A stretch of 64,000 nt of DNA from the NCBI GenBank assembly GCA_034509425.1, contig JAVTVJ010000447.1, positions 1,674,001-1,738,000 on the forward strand. The letters are read 5' to 3'. Source of the DNA: Eopsaltria australis (taxonomy: Eukaryota; Chordata; Aves; Passeriformes; Petroicidae). How positions within the stretch are numbered: position 1 is the first letter of the stretch; each line of letters opens with the position of its first letter. A model generated the notes under the pieces. That model was not told where the DNA came from. It did no database searches and saw only the letters and a program-made list of their open reading frames with translations. Position numbers and translations under genes: made by a program. Shown piece after piece: positions 60,501 through 64,000 of the stretch.

Positions 60501-61859
60501 TGAACAAAGAGCCATAGAAAATAATGGGGTTTTGTGCTTCCCTTTGTTTACTCTGAGAGAAATTGGAAGCTTTCCACGTGTTTGGATTGGGGTGAGTGTC
60601 AGTGAAAGCAGAGAACCACTCGTCTTGACTCACCAGTGGTTTCCAGCTGCGCTCCACGGGCCTCTCTGGTGGGTGTGGGAAAGATCCTTGCCCATTGTTA
60701 GTCAGCTGAAATCCATAACACAGATGCCTCTTAACCCCACTAATGCAATTTCACAGCTGCCAAGCTGAGGAGGGCTGGAAATCACGAGGCCCAGAGGCTC
60801 AGCTGGTGAAGGCTGATAGTGCTGCATCCCCACGTCAGCAGGCTTGGCTGGGTCAGGAAAGATCTCATCATCTGCCTTCGTGTAGCCCTTTGTACTCTGC
60901 TCAGCACAACCTGGTTAATCCAGGGGCCACATGTGCCAGGCAGACGAGACTCTGCTGCACAGCCAAGGAGCATCTGAGGTCAGGGTGACCTCAGCAAAGG
61001 TCAATAAATCAGGGCATCAAGCTGCCAGCCCTTATTCTTAGAGTGAATTCCATACCTTAGTGCACATCTCAGTGTTCACCAAAGGGTTGGAAAAGAAGGT
61101 GGCACAAAGCCAGAGGCTCTGCCTCTTTTTCAGACAAAATTTCTGTGAGAGAGGGAAGCTGGGAGGTGTTTGAGGATTTCTCCCTTAGGCTGCCCTGAAA
61201 CACAAAGTGAACAAATGAACAGCCTGGCTCTGAAGCAGCCAGGTTGCAGTGCCTCCAACACGTTGCATCATTGCTTCTGCCACAGGGGCTTCCACTGAGG
61301 AAAAGTGGATTTTAGTGAAATAATGCTTTGGGGGAACTTTATTTTTCCAGGAAGTTTCTTTCAGGTAAAGGAAATCCCTTCTTGGGAATATTGTACAGAG
61401 CCTGCTGTAGGCAGTTAACAAACACAGGCAGTGGCTTCTGTGTTGTTTTTGGAGGATAATTACTCCTCAAAATGGGGAATTTGGTAGGATCATAGTCTGA
61501 TTCATCTGCTCTGAATCAACACCTGCAGCCCTTTACTCCCCTTCCCCTGGCCAAAGGAAGTTAATTTCCTAATTATGAACAGAGCATGAAGTGACCCCCA
61601 GGTGTTGGGGTGACACAAAACAAAATGTGACCTCCAGCCCTGTGTGCGTCTGGTGCCATCCTCTAAAATATGGCACAGTAAAAAAAAAAAAAAATTATCA
61701 AAGCACGGATTTTGTGCCCAAGTGGGTTTTAAATTGCAAGCACGCCCCATCCTCCAACCTGTCACACTAAGGACCCTCCCAAACTGGCCACTGCCCCCAA
61801 GGAGATGTAGGAATGACACAGAAAAACTGAAGTTTTGGGACCTAATTGAACCAAAAGGG
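57581..61859. other. Unique non-coding stretch, no gene recognised
   Basis: 4.3 kb. T- and A-rich tracts lie at about 57866-57873, 58064-58080, 59166-59176 and 61680-61694. Open frames reach about 118 codons. The longest (61644-62000) owes its 3' half to the CR1 copy at 61860. No gene is supported. Confidence 0.5.
61680..61694. repeat. Poly(A) run, 15 bases
   Basis: Fifteen uninterrupted A residues with no recognisable retroposed sequence upstream. Confidence 0.9.
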
Positions 61860-62044
61860 TGTCCAGCCCTAGCACAGATGCCCAGGGAAGTGGTGGAGTC
61901 CCCATCTCTGGAGGGATTTAAAGGCTTTGTACATGTGGCACTTGGGGACAGGGGTCAGTGGTGGCTTTGGCAGTGCTGGGGGAATGGTTGGACTCCGTGA
62001 TCTCAGAGGGATTTTTCCAACCTGAGTGATTCTCTGATGCTCTG
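61860..62044 (+). mobile_element. CR1 3' fragment
   Basis: Plus-strand CR1: 'gtccagccctagcacagatgcccagggaagtggtggagtccccatctctggagggatttaaaggc', 'gtggcacttggggacaggggtcagtggtggctttggcagtgctgggggaatggttggactccgtgatctcagagggatttttccaacctgagtgattctctgatgctctga'. The 3' terminus is complete with decayed octamers. It is the same tail type as the copies at 29836 and 54468. Confidence 0.95.
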
Positions 62045-62470
62045 AAAAGGTCCATGAGGGCCTCTCAGAAACCTCCCCTACTCACCAGCTCAAAGTTGTC
62101 TCACAAAGGGAATGGGTTCCAGGAATCAGAGACTCCATCCCACCTCAGACAGATCTCCCTGGAGCCCAGCTTTTAGGGCAACTCCTCATCTCACCACTTG
62201 TCTGTCCATGGCAATTGTTATTTGATGAGAATGGTGCCTCTGGCTCATTTCTGCATCACCAATAGGTGAAGGTGCTGCTTTCTTCTCACAGGCCAAACCA
62301 TGACTACTCATCAATTTTGAAGCTTGCCATTTTCAGCACAACATTCATTTGTGTGTCACAGAAGGCACCCACACCATAAAATCTGGATCCCAGCCAGCTC
62401 CTGGTGCTGGATCCTCTGAAAAGGAACTGACATCTTTGTGTCCAGGCTGAGTAGGAAATGCCATGCTGTC

Positions 62471-62504
62471 AAAAAAAAAAAACCAAAAAAACCCAAAAAA
62501 CCAA
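62471..62504. repeat. A-rich tract with CC interruptions
   Basis: Runs of 12, 7 and 6 A residues separated by CC or CCC. Low complexity. Confidence 0.85.
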
Positions 62505-63537
62505 GTTCCAGATTGCAATTCCTTTTACATGCAAAGCTGTAATGCAGGCTAAACAAAAACTACAATTTGTGCATGGACAAAGTTGATTTTGGTTTGGTTT
62601 TGGCTTAAAAAAGAACATAAAGCAGCACAGAGCAAGAGAGGCAGTAGGAAAGGGAGGCAGGGTAAACCTCTCTGAGGGGGAAGGGGCTGCTGAGAGCTCC
62701 TCATGGAGCAGGAAAAGGAAAGCTCTGTGGTTTCCCCTTTTTGCCACGTCCCCCCGAGTCACCCAACACAGGATTGTCACTCTGAGCTTTGCTGTCTTCA
62801 GGGAGATGTTAAGAGAAAAGGTGGGAGTGGGAAATTGGCTTTATTCCAGTTCTGGGGAGGTCTTCGCTCTCACACACTCAGCCTCAGCTTCTGAATCCAG
62901 ACCAACGGCACAACAAGACCAGAAAATGACTCAAACTGTGCCAAACTACCATCCTACCAACCTCCAGAAGAAATTATCAGGAAGGACTGTGCTATGAATA
63001 CCTTTCAGTCCACCTTTCCAAGCAATAAGCCAGCAGAACAACCACGATGATTCGATGATTTCCTCCCTGACTGATGCTCCTTGCCCTGGGGACCTCAATT
63101 CATCAACCTGAGCTTCTCTTTTCAGGGTGGACAACTCACCCCCAGCTGATGGGAGCAGTTACACCCAGCAGATACAGCAGGAATAGCCTCTGGTTTTGAT
63201 TTTCATTCCAAGCTGGTGTCGGCACATAAGCACTGAGCTCTGCACTCAGGTTTCATTACTGCTGATCAAGTGAGAGTCTGTGTAATAAGTCCACCTTGCC
63301 AGATGCTTATGTAAAAGCAGGGTTTGCATGACCTGATGTCAGCCAGATGTTTTCTGCTTTGCATTAAGGAAAGAAAATAGTAAAATCCTTCTCCATCTAC
63401 TGCAAGTGCACGTTTTGTCCACAGCTGTTAAAAAGATTAATGATCAGGATCATTAATGAGTCTTCTTGAGTTTGGTTTGTGACAGCAAATACATGGAAAT
63501 ACAAACATTCCCTTTTTTCCCAAATATGTAACAAACT

Positions 63538-63556
63538 AAAAAAAAAAATAAAAAAT
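63538..63556. repeat. A-rich tract
   Basis: Eleven A residues, T, then six A residues. Low complexity, with no retroposed body recognised. Confidence 0.8.
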
Positions 63557-64000
63557 AATGTTGAGTGATTAGAAGTAGTAAAACTAATAAGCATAAAAAA
63601 GGAAACGTGGATGAAAGTGAAATTTAATCTCAGAAGGGATTTTCTAATAATCAAAAGTTTTATTTCAAGGGTCTCCAGGTTGATCTGTATTTTGATGTTT
63701 CCAGCATTGTCATTTGAAAAATGAAAAAGTAGGGCATAAACTGAGGGTATAAAAATAGGGCAGGGGTATAAAACACTCCTCCAGCTGGGAAGGAAGCGGG
63801 AAAATTTGTATATCAGTTCACTTTTCCAGACACACTGCTCAGCTTCAGCCAGGGTCTCAGTCACCCCATGCTTGGACTTCTCCCTTTGTCATTGAGCCTT
63901 TTCCAGCAAATAAAAATATTCCTTCTGGGCTTGCTGGTGTCCCTGAGCTGACCCATCCTCCAAGGGCATTGCCCTGTGCTGTGAAATTGTCCTCGAGTTC

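Larger units (their letters stand above)
62045..64000. other. Unique stretch with A-rich tracts, no gene recognised
   Basis: 2 kb to the window end. Contains A/C-rich (62471-62504) and A-rich (63538-63556) tracts. The longest open frame (63397-63864, minus, 155 codons) is Phe-, Ile- and Leu-rich as expected from AT-rich sequence. It has no recognisable domain and is not annotated as a gene. Confidence 0.5.

Noticed and set aside
63397..63864. 155-codon minus-strand open frame outside CR1.
   Set aside because: The composition (Phe, Ile, Leu, Ser) is what AT-rich DNA gives by chance. There is no domain and no promoter or splice support.

Overview
The window looks like about 64 kb of bird nuclear DNA, most likely from a songbird, lying in an intergenic region or a very large intron. 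The sequence is AT-leaning and CpG-poor and has no dense coding. Its recognisable repeats are nearly all fragments of the CR1 family of non-LTR retrotransposons. Their 3' ends carry the bird-type terminal octamer ATTCTATG (CATAGAAT on the opposite strand), preceded by the usual 'ggtcccttccaaccc' tail. Several copies have a 'gatgtggcacttggggacaggggtc' type of 3' region that I associate from memory with passerine CR1 subfamilies. That makes 'bird' a strong call and 'songbird' an inference.

No host protein-coding gene, exon, rRNA or tRNA could be supported. The longest open frames (210, 192, 178, 165 and 165 codons, around 45.1-45.7, 54.3-54.9, 4.0-4.6, 44.3-44.8 and 45.0-45.5 kb) all lie in or antisense to CR1 copies. 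The remaining open frames look like chance.

Layout: twenty young or middle-aged CR1 fragments, in both orientations, are spread through the window. There are also two much older CR1/L3-like fragments: one at about 18.04-18.80 kb on + and one at about 50.31-50.52 kb on -. All are 5'-truncated 3' ends, as is normal for CR1, and none could be active. Between them lie unique AT-rich stretches; the longest without a recognised repeat is about 30.1-35.9 kb. Tandem and structural features are: a roughly 500-bp array of the CR1 octamer with higher-order structure (41245-41741); an exact 84-bp head-to-tail duplication, each copy holding the same perfect 16-bp palindrome (16760-16927); a four-copy 32-bp minisatellite (28037-28176); a perfect 14-bp-stem hairpin (39256-39288); AT-rich, GT-rich and TTTG low-complexity tracts; and several poly(A) runs.

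The one block unlike its surroundings is a GC- and CpG-rich stretch at about 10.93-11.25 kb. It has a strong hairpin and a 33-bp-spaced internal duplication. I could not assign it. A degraded LTR is one possibility, weakly supported. I did not find a convincing new multi-gene biological system; the structural oddities above are the items worth a second look.
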